Shown: in pieces, positions 46,496 through 58,990 of the stretch | How the letters are laid out: every line of letters starts with the position of its first letter | Numbering within the stretch: position 1 is the first letter of the stretch | DNA from: Juglans regia | Lineage: Eukaryota; Streptophyta; Magnoliopsida; Fagales; Juglandaceae | NCBI RefSeq assembly: GCF_001411555.2 | Contig: NC_049909.1 | Location: 1,054,001 to 1,118,000, forward strand | Direction of reading: 5' to 3' | DNA length: 64,000 nucleotides | Program-made: the position numbers and the translations under genes | The notes under the pieces: generated by a model | Database searches by the model: none | What the model saw: only the letters and a program-made list of their open reading frames with translations | What the model was told of the DNA's origin: nothing

Positions 46496-47770
46496 TCCAG
46501 ACAAAGGCGATTCCTTTTTTCTATTTTTTTATTTTTTTTTTGTGTGTGTTGTATTAGATAGATTAATGGGATGATTGTTGAGCCTTCTTGTCTTTTAACT
46601 CTTGTATCCTGTAAATATTTTATAGATATATAATATACTTGCTTAGAGCAAAAAAAAATTTTTACTTCTTATGATTGGCAAGTATGACATTTTCCTTAAT
46701 TCGCTAAACTTAAACTGTAAGTGATTGCTGGTGGTTGGGGCCGTGAAACGTATAGTTGAGGTGGAGTTGGGCCAAGCTTCGGCCTAAAATGAATTGAGTT
46801 ATTAATGACTGTATTTATGATCCATAAACTAAGTAGCGCCTCTTATGATCTTTATGATCTTCGTTTTTTTCTTTCTAATCCTTTCAGTGGCTTTATCTTA
46901 TTTGTTTTTCCCTATTTTTTCGATATTCAAACTTGTGCAGTAGAAGTGTACGTAATGTCTTCTGTTGTCTATATGTGCACTTGTGCAGTCTAGGGAAATG
47001 AGGGAGCCAGGGTTCTGGCCGGCCGGATACCTATGAAATAACAATCAACCATCAATCGAAAATGGGGGCAATATTTTTATCAAACAAAAGTGTAAGTTTG
47101 TTTTGTGTTTTATATATATATATCAAACACTTTGATTAAGCTTCTTTTAATCACTCATTGAATTGCAGCAAAAAGGAGAAGGGAGATGATAGTTGTTCCC
47201 CTAACCCACTCCCCCCTCCGCGCCGACAGTGACGACCTTTGTTTGATAAAGAAATTAGAACCTTCCACTTAATTGAGCTAAATCAAAAGTGCAAACTCCA
47301 CACGGCTCCTGACACCTGTTTGTTTTTTACACTGCAGATTAAGTAGCCCACTTACAAAAAAAAATAAATATTTATGACGATAATTGACGAAAAATAAATT
47401 ACTTTTAACAAAAAATAATTATTTTTAAAAAAAATAACTGACTACAAATAAATATTCTAACTAGGTTAATTAGTTATCTTGTGCATGGGGAGCTTTACCC
47501 AGCTTGGATCGTTCATTGACACCACGCCTTAGGGCAGCTTTATAAATAAGTAAACAACAAACACTTAGTTCTTTCTTTTTACTACTACGTACTTGCGTAC
47601 AAACCTTATATAATATGCACTGTTAATAATAATACGATTTAATTTACAAGATAATTTAGTTTTGAACTCTTTGTGTAAGTCAGAATTTGCCACTCCTCCC
47701 TTCCAATATCAATTTCTTTCATGTTGTGCATCTTTTGTTTTGTTCTTATTTTCTTAGGTGGCCCATTTAG
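46496..47770. other. Intergenic region upstream of the bHLH gene
   Basis: No recognisable gene. T-rich runs lie near 46510-46545. Sequence at 47350-47465 (CACTTACAAAAAAAAATAAAT... and GACTACAAATAAAT) faintly resembles a decayed CACTA MITE. The + frame 46805-46993 has no motif I know. Confidence 0.4.
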
Positions 47771-47806
47771 GGGAGGGAGGGAGAGAGAGAGAGAGAGGGA
47801 GAGAAT
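47771..47806. promoter_or_regulatory. GA-rich tract upstream of the bHLH gene
   Basis: A GGGAGG repeat followed by about eight GA dinucleotides lies roughly 270 bp before the start codon. GAGA tracts of this type can bind BPC/GAGA-binding proteins in plants (general knowledge). The role here is inferred from position only. Confidence 0.4.
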
Positions 47807-47928
47807 AGCTGAGATAGGACCAGTCAAATCTACAGAAAGCAGAAACTTTGCATGGGAATGAGTTACCAAAGACTTCAGCGCGCATTTGTGTCTCTGTGCT
47901 TTTTCTCTGTCCTGATCTCTATAATTTA

Positions 47929-47940
47929 TATATATAAATA
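47929..47940 (+). promoter_or_regulatory. TATA-box candidate of the bHLH gene
   Basis: TATATATAAATA lies about 140 bp before the ATG at 48077 and follows a C/T-rich segment. It would place the transcription start near 47965 with a 5' leader of about 110 nt. No other TATA-like site is as close. Confidence 0.5.
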
Positions 47941-48076
47941 AACCTTGCCTCTTAGTTTGTCACGGACTCAAGACTCACTTTTCTCGACTGCCAACCCTGA
48001 CTGCCTTCAACTATCATCAGCCCAGCTTTTTCTTCAATCACTTTATTACATTCATTTCCAATTCCTAAGCTCTTAA

Positions 48077-50288
48077 ATGGCACCCTTTTCATACGAACAC
48101 CACCCTTTTCTTGTTGATAATTCATTTTTCTTGCCAAGCAGCCCTTTTAACATCATGTCTAGCTTTGTGGAGGAAAATATCAACCCCAACGGTTTCTCTC
48201 AATTTTACCCACATGAATCTATCCAAGAGATTCCTGCTGATTTTGGAGTTCATGAAAGTAGCTTTCTTGAGCACAGCTCAATTGGCGCTTATTTTAGTGA
48301 TAATGAGGCTTCTCTGACCAAAAAGCAGATCAGTACAGAATCATCAACAGTGGTGGATAAGCTTGATAGTGGTGATCAGGTTACTCAGAAGGTGACTCCC
48401 ATGGTGAAGAAGAGGAATAACAGAAATGGGGCTTCCTTGAACTGTGCTCAACCAAAGGTAGCCCACACTCCGAAATTGAGTTTGATTTAATGAAACAGAA
48501 ACTCAGGTTACTCATAGTAGAATGATAATAATAAGTTAAATTTATTTGAGGGCCAACATTTTGATTCTTTGGTTCTAATTAAGCTTGTCAAAATTAACGG
48601 ATTTTGATCGTTGTTCATGTACTGAATTCATTAGGACTTAACAGAAGGGAAGACCAAGAAACAAAAGAAATGTAATGGGACCCCGAAAGAAGAGAAGAAG
48701 CCTTATAAAGCTGAAAAAGAACAGAAGAAAGTTGCTAAAGAGCCTCCAACAGGTTACATCCATGTAAGAGCAAGGAGGGGTCAGGCAACAGATAGCCACA
48801 GCCTTGCAGAAAGGGTACAATTCATTCTTAAAACTCCCCATGGATTGGATCCCACAGGTTCTGATCTTATCATTGCATGAGAAAGGTTACAATAGACCAA
48901 AGTTTGGTGCCTTTGTCATATATTATACAATAGATCACCTAACCCAAAAATGCTCATGATATAATTTGTTATGACAACTACTTCTACGTGTCTCTTTGTA
49001 AATCTTTTCTGTAAATTAATGGTTTCAGGTAAGAAGAGAGAAAATAAGTGAGAGAATGAAGATATTACAAGGACTTGTTCCGGGCTGCGACAAGGTGCAT
49101 GGTGGATTCCGGTCTACATTTTGTCTTTTCTAGGGAAACGAAGTTCTCTCTTGACCTCACTACATGTGAAATGTTTTTTCTGACTACTTCCTGTGGTCTG
49201 GTCTAAAAACAGGTAACTGGGAAGGCCCTGATGTTGGATGAGATAATCAATTATGTTCAGTCCCTACAAAATCAGGTGCAGGTAATGATATCAAACCCAG
49301 TTTCTTATGACTTACTACTAATACTTTGTTAAAAGAAAATTAAGTAACCAATGTCGATTAATGTAACAATTAATCCTTATTTACTTTTGGTAATTTGACA
49401 GTTCCTTTCGATGACGTTAGCTTCAGTGAATCCCATGTCGTATGAGTTTGGATTAATGGACCTAGAGGTATAAAATATATAAATCTAACTTTAATTTCAT
49501 ATTCTTTCTTCATCTTAATTATATCAATTACCTCATGAGTTGAAATTTGTATTCAGAGATTGACAAGAATGGCGTCCCCACTGTCACCTGTTGCTGCAAC
49601 ACATTGCAGTGATCCCATGAGTACCGAGCCCACAGGTTTTGCTTATACAACCACCACCACTGCCATTACAACAGCTAATAATTACTATCCTATTGTGAAC
49701 ACTGCTTCACCCAACGCCAATGCATTGATGATCTCCCAGGTAAAAAAATTGTATCTACGCTGGACTGAAATCAATGGGAAAAAATTGTATAAAGAAGTGA
49801 AGGGGTTCTTTAGCTACAACTTGAAGCCATAACTCAAACTGCATTTCAAACATTAAAAAACTATTAAAAGAAGGGGACAATTAGGAAAACCCGGCCTATT
49901 TCTTCTTCCCTTTCTAACTTTGTCAAACATACCATTTTCAGGATATTGCTTGCGTATTTTGTGAGGTAGAAGACCAACGACAAAACTTTCTTATTCCCTC
50001 TGAGTTCGGCAACAACTTGTGTTTCTTCCACTCGAGTAAAATACAACGTCAACTGCCCTACAAACATCATGGGTCAGCCCTCAAGTCCTGTTTCATATAT
50101 ATCAAAAAAAAAAAATACAAAGAAAATAAAAGCCATATAATATGTACATGAGATCGATGAGCATTTTATTAACTTGTACATCTTGACTTCTGCTGATCTG
50201 TCTGTATATTTGATCTTTTCAGCACCAGTTCCAACCGAGGGGGCCTAAGAGTTGTTGCTTCAGATCGACAGTAGATAGATTAAAGTGA
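48077..50288 (+). CDS. bHLH137: bHLH transcription factor, bHLH137-like, seven exons, 336 aa
   Basis: Predicted exons: 48077-48457, 48635-48814, 49029-49094, 49213-49281, 49402-49467, 49557-49739, 50223-50288. All introns are GT...AG, all exon lengths are multiples of three, and the stop is TGA. Residues 1-14 ([14 protein letters not shown]) match the N-terminus I recall for bHLH137-type proteins. A Lys-rich stretch (about 132-163) may be a nuclear signal. The bHLH domain spans about 177-232: basic region [14 protein letters not shown] with His182, Glu186 and Arg190, the E-box-reading residues, then helix 1, loop PGCDKVTGKA, and helix 2 [26 protein letters not shown] follows, with Thr where relatives usually have Lys. 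The C-terminus is Thr/Asn/Pro-rich. The protein should bind E-box DNA as a dimer in the nucleus; bHLH137 itself is an inferred orthology. Confidence 0.88.
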
Positions 50289-52377
50289 TGCATGTCTGAA
50301 GATCATGAATAAAGGGTGGCAAAATCAATCGATAAGGAGCATGAAGGACATATATAACTGACCAAATAGATCCAGCTTGTTCCTATCTTGACTACGTACC
50401 AGGCCAAGTGATGCAAACAAAATCAATGGTTAAGAGTTATTACGGTTATTTTTACCATTTCCTTGCTGTTGCCGTTATTGGCATGCATGACTGGTCAGGC
50501 AATATTAGTACTCGGTTTAGCTGGCTTTTATGTGTATTGGTGGAGGCATATATATAAAGTTTATAATATAAAAATAACAATTTGAATGGTACTTAATCTG
50601 ACAATTCTCAATATATAGCTACCATCATTAAGTACTCTAATAATATATAATTATATATGGAGTTTTGTTCATTCACTACCGAAGGAAACTCATGTCCTAA
50701 TCCACGATATGGTTGTCATGTTTTATGTTCAAGAATTGTTATAGATCTATAGAAATTTTATAAAACTAAACTTACAAAGTAACGTGGTCTAACATAAAAA
50801 CGATATAAATAACGACTTACAGTTACAAAGCCACCCCGAGGCCGATGTCAACTGAAAAGTGAGTCATTGTTAAAGAATAATCTCACACTGTTCGTAAAAA
50901 AAAGTCTTTTGCATGTTTATAAGGAATAAATAATAATTTTTTATAAAACCAATTTTATGAGATGAATTAGACTAATGAATTTTTTTAGTTATCGACTAAT
51001 TTCCTAACCTCACACGTCAGTACTGTAATTGCCAATATTATTTAAGTGTGGCCAAAGATTGAGTTTTTTGTCTATAGATCATGTCACAGTAAGCAGAGAA
51101 TTAATATGGAAATAGAGGAAGTGGAGTTCTTCTACATGAAAAAGTAGATTTGAACAACCAATTGATTCAGTTATATATATATATATATATATATATATGG
51201 GATTAAAGGAAATTGTGTTTGATGGTTCCCTCCTTGGCAGAGCTACTTTTGTTTTGTTTTTACTGTAATTAACGAGGTTTTTGCATGCAGCACCCAACCC
51301 GTCCTAGCTCCTCGATCTTGCATCGATCTCTTATTAAAATTTTAATACATATTTGATTTAAAAATAAATTGTAGCCGTAAATAATATATGGGATCGAGTA
51401 AAAGAATGGGCAGTTAGAGATGAATGTCTCTTAATGGCTTGAAATGATACAAGTATAAATAGATCAGACATGTTAATACGTACTCTCAGGTATAGGTTTC
51501 TTTAAGGAATTAAAAAGACAAAAACAAAAAAAAAACCTTTGACGTGGCACATGTTGCAATGTCCTGACCAATCGATTGCACCTTAATTTGCATGTGCCCT
51601 TTGATTGGACCTATATGCTATTTATATTGACTTATATAAATTGTTTCTTTTTATTATCTTTTTTATATATATCTGGTCAAGCAATTAGAAAGTTCAAAGT
51701 TTACTTGGCAACGTCAAGTCCCATCTCTTGCACAGCACAGCCAAGAAAAAGCTTTCAAGTAATAATGGATGCCGACTATGTTGAAAGTATATATTTGCAA
51801 TGGGTAGGATAATCATAAATCTATTACTTTTTCTTTTAATAAAAAATATATTCAGATTAATTTTTTTTTAATTATATTGATAAATTATGATCTATACATA
51901 CTCAGCCATTAATGTATCGTATTTGAACCAATGCTGATTTGCCACTTAATTTCATTAAAAACCATCTAAAATAGTTAATAAAAATCTACAAATATTATTT
52001 ATTTTAACAAACGACTGTTTAATCTACAATACATCTCATTATCTACTATTTCTAGCTTAGCTTATATCAATTAAACATTATCATTATTATTTAAAAAATA
52101 TATTTGTCCTTTCCAACTACCGACAAGTAATTTTGTCGTGTAATCTTTGAATTTTTGCATTATACACTGACCTGTTATTGCTATTTCAATATATTGTTTA
52201 CGTACTTTAACAATAAATACTGTAAAGCAAAAACAGGAAAGAAAGAGACGAATACATACTGTAAAGCAAAATAAAGTTAGAAGCTGAGAGAGAAACTAAT
52301 GCAAGAATTTTTGCATTAGTACTGAATTGTGTCCATCGTTATGCATTTTCCATAATACATTCATGTGAGTGTTCTAA
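50289..52377. other. 3' flank of the bHLH gene and intergenic sequence
   Basis: No further gene recognised. It includes an (AT)n tract at 51173-51198. The + frame 51576-51812 is hydrophobic but shows no motif and lacks supporting context. Confidence 0.4.
51173..51198. repeat. (AT)n microsatellite
   Basis: About 13 AT units in a row. It lies about 900 bp downstream of the bHLH stop codon. Confidence 0.95.
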
Positions 52378-52737
52378 GACTTTGTTTGGTTTCATATATA
52401 AGATAAGATGAGATGAGATGATAAATCTCTAATTAATAGTGATAAGAAAGTTTGTGAACAGTATTTAAATGATTTGAGTACATAAAAGATGTTTTATGAA
52501 ATTTTGAAAAATGAGAGAGAAAAAGTTAAATAAAAATATTAAGACTATTATTTTTAATTTGGAATTTGAAATTTTTTCTTTCTTTTGTATTTTGTTTAGA
52601 AAATTGGAAAAGTTGTGATGATTAGATGAAAAAGTAAAAATTTTAAAAATTTGAAATTGAAAAGTATTTAAATAGTATTTGAATATTGAAATGAAATGAG
52701 ATGAAATAGATTGAGATCATTTGTGAAACCAAATGGG
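52378..52737. mobile_element. MITE of the GAGATGAGATG family (copy 6)
   Basis: The left TTTGTTTGGTTTCATATA with GATGAGATGAGATGAT and right CATTTGTGAAACCAAATGGG ends are inverted repeats. The core has TTGTGATGATTAGATGAAAAAG, typical of the family. Confidence 0.75.
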
Positions 52738-52740
52738 ACC

Positions 52741-53056
52741 TGCTTGGTTTGGATAGAAAAAGTCTCTTATCTCATTTCATTTCATCTCAATATCTAAATA
52801 CCACAAATACCGATTTCAATCAACATTTTCATCTAATCATCGCAAGAAACTTTAAAAAAAAACACAAAACACAAATTAAATTTTTTAAATCTCAAAGTAA
52901 AAATAATATTAAAAAAATATATTTTAATTTTATAATATTTTTATTCAACTTTTTTTCTTTCATTTTTCAAAACCCCATAAAATATATCAACACAAACAAT
53001 TTCACTACTATTTATAGATCATCTCATCTTATCTCACTATCCAAACGAGACCAAAG
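52741..53056. mobile_element. MITE of the GAGATGAGATG family (copy 7), adjacent and inverted
   Basis: It starts TGCTTGGTTTGGATAG and ends ATCTTATCTCACTATCCAAACG, inverted repeats of about 12 bp (TTTGGATAG). It begins only about 4 bp after copy 6 and runs the opposite way (TCTCATTTCATTTCATC first). The 108-aa frame 52749-53075 is a chance ORF within it. Confidence 0.75.
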
Positions 53057-54353
53057 AACATATATTCAAAAATAAGATAAGAACTTTTATGATTAGAAAT
53101 ACAATGGAGATATAATTAGGAAAATTTTACTATATTGATAAGAACCAAACGAAATTAAAGTTGTTTTGATGATTGGTCGACAACATATATCACATTGACA
53201 TAATATAATTAAAATGGAATAAGATTATAGCATATAACACTGACTCCATATATAATATATATATAGGCTGTTAAATGCTCTTATAACCATGCTAGCTTAA
53301 TGTATCTCACCAACTCCTCAATTTACTATTTGGGGTCCCCCAATGTCTATCGATCTCTTCAATAATAATCAAATTAATATTTCAAGGGGCCACCCATGCA
53401 TATAGGTTGAATACTCTCGAAATGGAATTGTCTCCGTTAAGTTAGGGCGCTTAATTAACATACTGATGTCTTCTAGCGGACTAAATATAGATACTCGATC
53501 TTCAAGTCATGCATGCATACATATATATATTGTAAGCACCAAATCTATATTTATGGACAGAAAGCGATCTAATTTTGTTGGAGTGTCCACTTTGATGTTG
53601 CTTGCCGACATCCAGGTATGGTACCACTTTTGTTCTTTGTTTGGTCATGTTCAGGAATCCTGCTTTACCACTAAGCTTAAGAAACCCGACATGTATGAAC
53701 GTTTGAATATAACTTGAATTGAAACCTCAACAAGTCATTAATTTGGAACGTACGATAATTAGTTTCTTTGGTTGAGCCATTTCCTTTCTAATTTGTGCGT
53801 TTATGGCTCTGAAATTTGTAAGGTAATAGGTACAATTAAAGTTGTAATTCTACGGTCGGTAAGTGTCGGCGCCAAACAATCAAATTGTTAGAAAGGGTTC
53901 AATCGACTTGATTTCATGTTTTAGATGAATAAAATTATGGATTTAGATCATTATCTAGAGTGTTTATCGGTATTCTAAGATCTATAGTGAAAGATATATA
54001 AACACAAAAAATAGATCCCAGAATATTAAATATTGAATACTGTTTGAAAAATTTTCTTGGACATGTCTATATCTCTCACACGCTTTAAATTTTAGAATGT
54101 AGACAGAAAAATCTAGAGAATCTAAACCTACAATTAATTATAAGCCTTGTCAAATCTATTATCACGCAGCAAGTTGGAAAAACATCTATGAAATATCATC
54201 TTGATTACAACTTTCGAAAGATACAGATCTTGGTTGTCTAAAAGTGATTGGATTTCATGTTGGCAGCCACTATATCCTATTAATGTCAATCATTTAAGCC
54301 CATATATTTGAAAAAAAAAAAATCAAGACATTTGGGCAACAAGTTCTTCAATT
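53057..54353. other. Intergenic sequence, no gene supported
   Basis: The + frame 53466-53717 (83 aa) contains VWYHFCSLFGHVQESCFTTKL, whose CxxxGHxxxxC spacing faintly recalls a gag zinc knuckle, but nothing around it supports this. Otherwise AT-rich and unassigned. Confidence 0.4.
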
Positions 54354-54408
54354 AGAAAACTGATTTGAATATTTCAAAAAAAAAAAAAAAAAAGAAAACT
54401 GATTTGAA
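54354..54408 (+). mobile_element. Minimal retrotransposition scar: 16-bp duplication around a poly-A
   Basis: AGAAAACTGATTTGAA occurs at 54354-54369 and 54393-54408. Between the copies are only TATTTC and about 17 A. This is what a LINE-type insertion looks like when reverse transcription stops almost immediately after the tail. Confidence 0.75.
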
Positions 54409-54783
54409 AGGTATTAAATCTGGGATTTTGAACCCAAAAGTCAATGTTGGTCAGATGTCGCGGATGCTGTGGAAATAGCATCGTGAAACCATAAATGCAA
54501 TAAAATAAGTGAAATGGTAGAAAATAAAAGAGGCTATAGTTTTATGTGATTTGGCAGTACTACTCGACTTTATGGCTATATATAGAGCTAGGAAGAGAAA
54601 ATTCACTGAGCTAAATTCCAAGTCCACTTGTACTTCCCTTCATTTTGATGAGACTATCGACTGACAGCTTGTTAATCTTTGATGGGTAATAAAGTAGGAA
54701 AAAGCAAAGGTGCGTGGCTAAATTACTATGCACTAAAGGTTATTTAGTTAGTACTGTTTTGAGTTGGGGTCTGAGAGATAACT
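54409..54783. other. Intergenic sequence before the duplicated block
   Basis: No gene. A CGCGGATGCTGTGGAAATAG and TTTATGTGATTTGGCAGTAC stretch (54455-54570) looks like decayed retroelement sequence but cannot be assigned. Confidence 0.3.
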
Positions 54784-55238
54784 TTCTTATAATTAATATT
54801 AAGAATGCGTAGCTCTCGTCCAATGATCATTATATATGTAGAAACAAGCTGCATGCATTATATATTTAGTATACACGAGGTGCAGGTAACTCTTGAAGAA
54901 AATTCCAAGGAAAATGACTCAAAGATGGTCCCGTATATATTGTAGAAAAGCTTCGGGAGGGACCATCCTGGACGTGATGATGTGGCCGGGGACGGTGCTG
55001 ACCATGGTTGGGGCCACTGAGGCCGGGGGATCAGGGAGGATTGAAGGTCATTGAATTGCTTTTGTCCTGTAGATAAAGAGATGTTAGAATACAGACACTG
55101 ATTTAATATTTTGGTGTCCTTATTCATCTCATTTCACCTATACTAGCAGATTATAAGGAATAAATAATAATGAATAGATCAACATGTTATGAGTCATCCT
55201 CACATGAAAAAGGTATTTGCTAAAACAGTTATAAATAG
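54784..55238. repeat. Duplicated unique segment, copy 1
   Basis: The segment recurs at 62844-63314 with only scattered differences. Both copies contain AAACAAGCTGCATG, GAGGTGCAGGTAACTCTTGA, CCAAGGAAAATGACTCAAAG and TATACTAGCAGATTATAAGG, and both lead into a family A LTR. The minus-strand frame 55127-54858 (89 aa, with SSLIPRPQWPQPWSAPSPAT) is partly kept in copy 2 but shifted. No known domain. Confidence 0.85.
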
Positions 55239-55428
55239 AGTGACACCCCAACCTCTACTTTAGATGGAATAGAGAGACTTGGAGCGTCAAGACATGTAAC
55301 ATAAAATTACATACTTTAGGCATGTTCATCCGGGCCCCATTTTTTCCCTACCCAGTCTGGAACCCAAAACAAATTCAAGTCAGTACCCGCATAGAAAAAC
55401 TCTGGAACACCCAGTCCGGGTTGTAGTA

Positions 55429-55460
<32 letters not shown>

Positions 55461-56189
55461 CCGGTTTGAAATTTGTTATTTTTATTTTGATTTTGTTCCT
55501 TTCTAGCAACTAAATAGATAGAAACTCAAAAGAAAAATACATATTATGTCTAATGAATTATCTATTTTATGTTTTTTTTTACTCTCTTCTCCACATGCCT
55601 TTTTATTGGTGGTCAAGGAATATGTAAGATTTGATACAAAAAATTAAATAAATAGAGTTTGAAGTCGCATCAACATTTTTTTCATGAAAAAACATTCATA
55701 ACATGTAGTATAACACCTAGGCCTAGAACGAAATTCACGTCTAAAATTTTTTTTAATATGCATGGATGAAAGGCCCACTTGGGTTTCAACAAGTGATTTT
55801 GGAAATAGGTTACAGGCCCAAAATTTATATTAATGGAATATGAATTTTTATTGGGCTTGATAATTAGGTTAAATTCAATTAATATTTGATGGATCAAGTG
55901 GAATTTATTTTATTTGGTATTCGGCTTGACAAATTATGGAACGAGTTAGGCTAGTTTGGGATGTGAGTCGAGGCCCAATAGTATTTATAATATACTCGGC
56001 CCATGAGAAGGATTACAAACAAGCCAAAGATTTTTTTAACCACTCTAACCGGCCCAATTTAAGTTCTACAATATCCAAGTTGTGGGCCAAATATTTTCAA
56101 ATTAGCCCAAAAAGCTAAGACATGAGGAACCCACTCCATGCACGTTCTCCCTATCATGTTTCTCCTCTAGGATTTTTTTTCTTAATCAC

Positions 56190-56980
56190 CTATAAACATG
56201 CACTTAAGAAACCACTACTGCCGTAAGCCACAGACCCACGTTGCCATGATCCAAAGCCTTCCGCCGCTGCATCTAGATGGACCAAGAGAAAATGGAGCAA
56301 AGCCATGGTTGACTACAAGTTCAACGTTGCACCACCATCACCGACGGGTAGTCCACTGTCCATCCCCACGAAGGAACTACAACCACCACGTTGTCTTTGT
56401 TTCCTCCCCAAAACTGCCAGCCTCCATCTCGCGTAACCACTCTCTCCCCCTCTATGAACCACCTCAAACCATATCTTCTCCTCCCATTGTTCCCGTGAAC
56501 CAATCACTCTCCACGAACGGCCAATAGCTTCCAGCCACCACGTCACAGCCTACTCCCTCTAATCAGCCACCGTGCAACGTCAATAGCCGCCACAACGTTG
56601 CCCTACACCTCCGTGCCCAGCCACCAAAAAGCTTTGGACGGGGTGCTCTGTTTTACACCACTGGAAACAAAGGAATTTTTTTTTTCTCCCCATCGTGAGT
56701 CACATCGTCAGCCCTATCCCAACGTCTCCAGCTGCACAGACAGCGTCGGCGGGCACCTCACCCCACCCCCAAGCCGGTGCTCCTCTCTCTATTACCTCTC
56801 TTTCTCATCGCATCCCTCCCTTTTTACAGTGCCCTGCTGCCACTCCTAGTTGCACCGCTATAGACATCAACCCAATACCACCCCGATCTGCAGTGGCGAG
56901 CTTCCCTTTGGTGAGCAAGGCCTCCGTCACACGTTTTTCCTCTCTGGTGAGTTTCGGCTTTCCCTATAATAGATGAGTGC
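56190..56980. other. C-rich segment inside the family B LTR with spurious ORFs
   Basis: Rich in CCACC and CCTCC blocks. Overlapping + frames (56198-56527, 56598-56849, 56695-56976) and minus frames have Pro/Ser/His-rich content and no conserved motif. It is positioned like the leader after the LTR promoter. The smaller copy has only a short counterpart (about 17150-17185, GCCGCCACACCACC). Confidence 0.5.
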
Positions 56981-57045
56981 TTCTGCAGTTACGTATAGTT
57001 AGAGGGTAGGGGAGATTATAGATTTATGAGACTACTATTTTGCCC

Positions 57046-57522
57046 TTAGAGCATTAGCATTGGTTTCATCAAAAGCCTAGCCAAATGTAAAATTTGATGA
57101 ATTTCATCAAAATAGAGCTGCATTAGATTAGTCAAATAGATAAATGTGAAACTTTGAGCTACAGTAAATGTATAGATTTTTTCAAATTTGAAGGTCTATT
57201 ATTTATTCATCAAATTTATTTTTTATTCACTTTTAATCTCCAAAAATCTTTTTTATTCACATTTAATCTCAAACCGTCTTGTAATAATAATGTAAGAATT
57301 AAATTAAATTATTAATCAACATATGATTAGTGTAATTGTAAAATATGAAAAAAAATAAAAATATTTTTATTAAAAAAATAATATTATATTATTATTTTGA
57401 TGAATTCAATAGCTAATTCAATGTGGAGTTATGACTAGGAAAGTTTTGAATTTATAGAAATCATGTACTTTTCATCAAACTTTAGAGATAATTTTGATGA
57501 AGTCAATGCCAATGCTCTAAGC
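57046..57522. mobile_element. MITE with 25-bp inverted ends (GAGCATTAGCATTGG type)
   Basis: The left TAGAGCATTAGCATTGGTTT-CATCAAAA and the inverse of the right end TTTTGATGAAGTCAATGCC-AATGCTCTA pair with few mismatches. The core is AT-rich and non-coding. A TA dinucleotide at each edge is compatible with a TA duplication, but the superfamily is unresolved. It interrupts the family B LTR. Confidence 0.75.
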
Positions 57523-58682
57523 CAAGTAAGATTTGAATGTATATTTCAAATGGGTTTTGAATAGGCCTTGTTTCTAAGTTGGGCTTGGATCTAAGTTCAG
57601 CTTGTGTTTTACAAGGGCTTTTGCCGTTGGGCTGGACTTGGTCTTTAATTGGAGGTGTGTTTCGAGATGGATTTACGTTTAGTAAATATTAAGTTAGACA
57701 TGTATTTTACCTTGAGCTATAATGTTTTCAGAAAAACCATTATATTATGTTTTACATGGGTTTGGTTTTTAATTAAAAAAATATGGTCGTCCAGAAACCT
57801 AGTTTTTGCCTAGAATCATTAAGTGATTTAAATTATATGATTAAGTATAGATCTTTACAATTTAGCTTCAGAAATAAATGGTAATTGTGTAATTTTATTT
57901 TGAACGCTTTAAACCTAATCTAGTTTATTTTCATTAAATATTTGTGGTTTACTCTAATAGATTTTGATATAATTATATTATTTAGTATTATATTTTATAA
58001 TTAGGCTTCAATAGTAAATAAGTTAGAATTTAATGTTTTAGTTGGAGAAACTAAGTGGATAACGATGAATTCTAGAAAGTGACGGTATTTTTGGGTTATG
58101 AGAATTATAGGTTTTGAGGAATTAAAACAGGTTAATTCTAGCATTTCAGGTTTAAATATTGAAATATGTTGTTCAAATGGAAATTTATGGAAATTGCATG
58201 ACTATTTTATAAGTGACGATTAATATTGTTTGGCATTGTGGGGAAAACTTTTGAAAAGTTAAGAAGTCTTGGCAAGCGGGATTCCTATACTAGACTTTGC
58301 ATAAAAAAAGAAAATGAAATGAGGCTGATTTTGAAAATATGCATGTTTATTTTGAAAAGAAATCTGAAAACAATCTCAAATATATGTTCTGCATATGCAT
58401 GAAAGCTGTATAAGAGAAAATATTTTGTGTCATGACTGGTGTAGACATGAGCTAATTTTACGCATTATGTTTCGAAACTATGCGAAAAGATCGAATATGA
58501 AATTTACGAAAGTTTGTGCATGTGATACGAAAATATTCTGAAACTATTTTTGAATATTTGAAAAGATCTAAGTTTGTTGAGTACTTTATTTGGATATGTT
58601 GTGGCATCTAAAAACCTTGGCATGAGATTCTGAATTTGTATTCTGATTAAGTCTGATTTTGATATTCAGTTCGGTTTCCGTT

Positions 58683-58990
58683 ACGACCTAGTTATGGGTG
58701 ATAATAGTGGATACGACCCGACCACGGGTTATAATAGTGGATACAACCCAACCACGAGTGATAATAGTGGATACGACATAACCACGGGTTATAGTAGTGG
58801 ATACGGCCAAACCACGGGTTATAATAGTGGATACGACTCTGCCATGAGTTATGATTGTGGTTTATAATCCTACTACGGGGGTTAAACGTGGTATACGGCC
58901 TAGCCACGGGTGATAATAGTGGCATAAGGTCCTTCCACGAGTTATAATTGTGGTTTATAACCTTATCACGATGGGTTAAACATGGTATAT
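58683..58990. repeat. 30-bp minisatellite in the second family B LTR, about ten units
   Basis: Units of about 30 bp with CCACGGGTTATAATAGTGGATACG, broken here as CCACGGGTTATAA + TAGTGGATACG, recur from 58692 onward, becoming irregular after 58850. The unit is the same as at 17731-17935, but the array is longer and more diverged. Confidence 0.9.

Noticed and set aside
49560..49832. 90-aa ORF as a separate gene
   Set aside because: It is exon 6 of the bHLH gene read through into the following intron.
52749..53075. 108-aa + ORF
   Set aside because: It coincides with a MITE and is Lys/Asn/Phe-rich from AT-rich DNA.
53466..53717. Possible zinc-knuckle ORF
   Set aside because: The CxxxGHxxxxC spacing is not the CCHC consensus and there is no gag context.
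56198..56976. Pro/Ser-rich ORFs that might be a gene
   Set aside because: Inside the family B solo LTR; overlapping frames, no motif, no matching splice structure.
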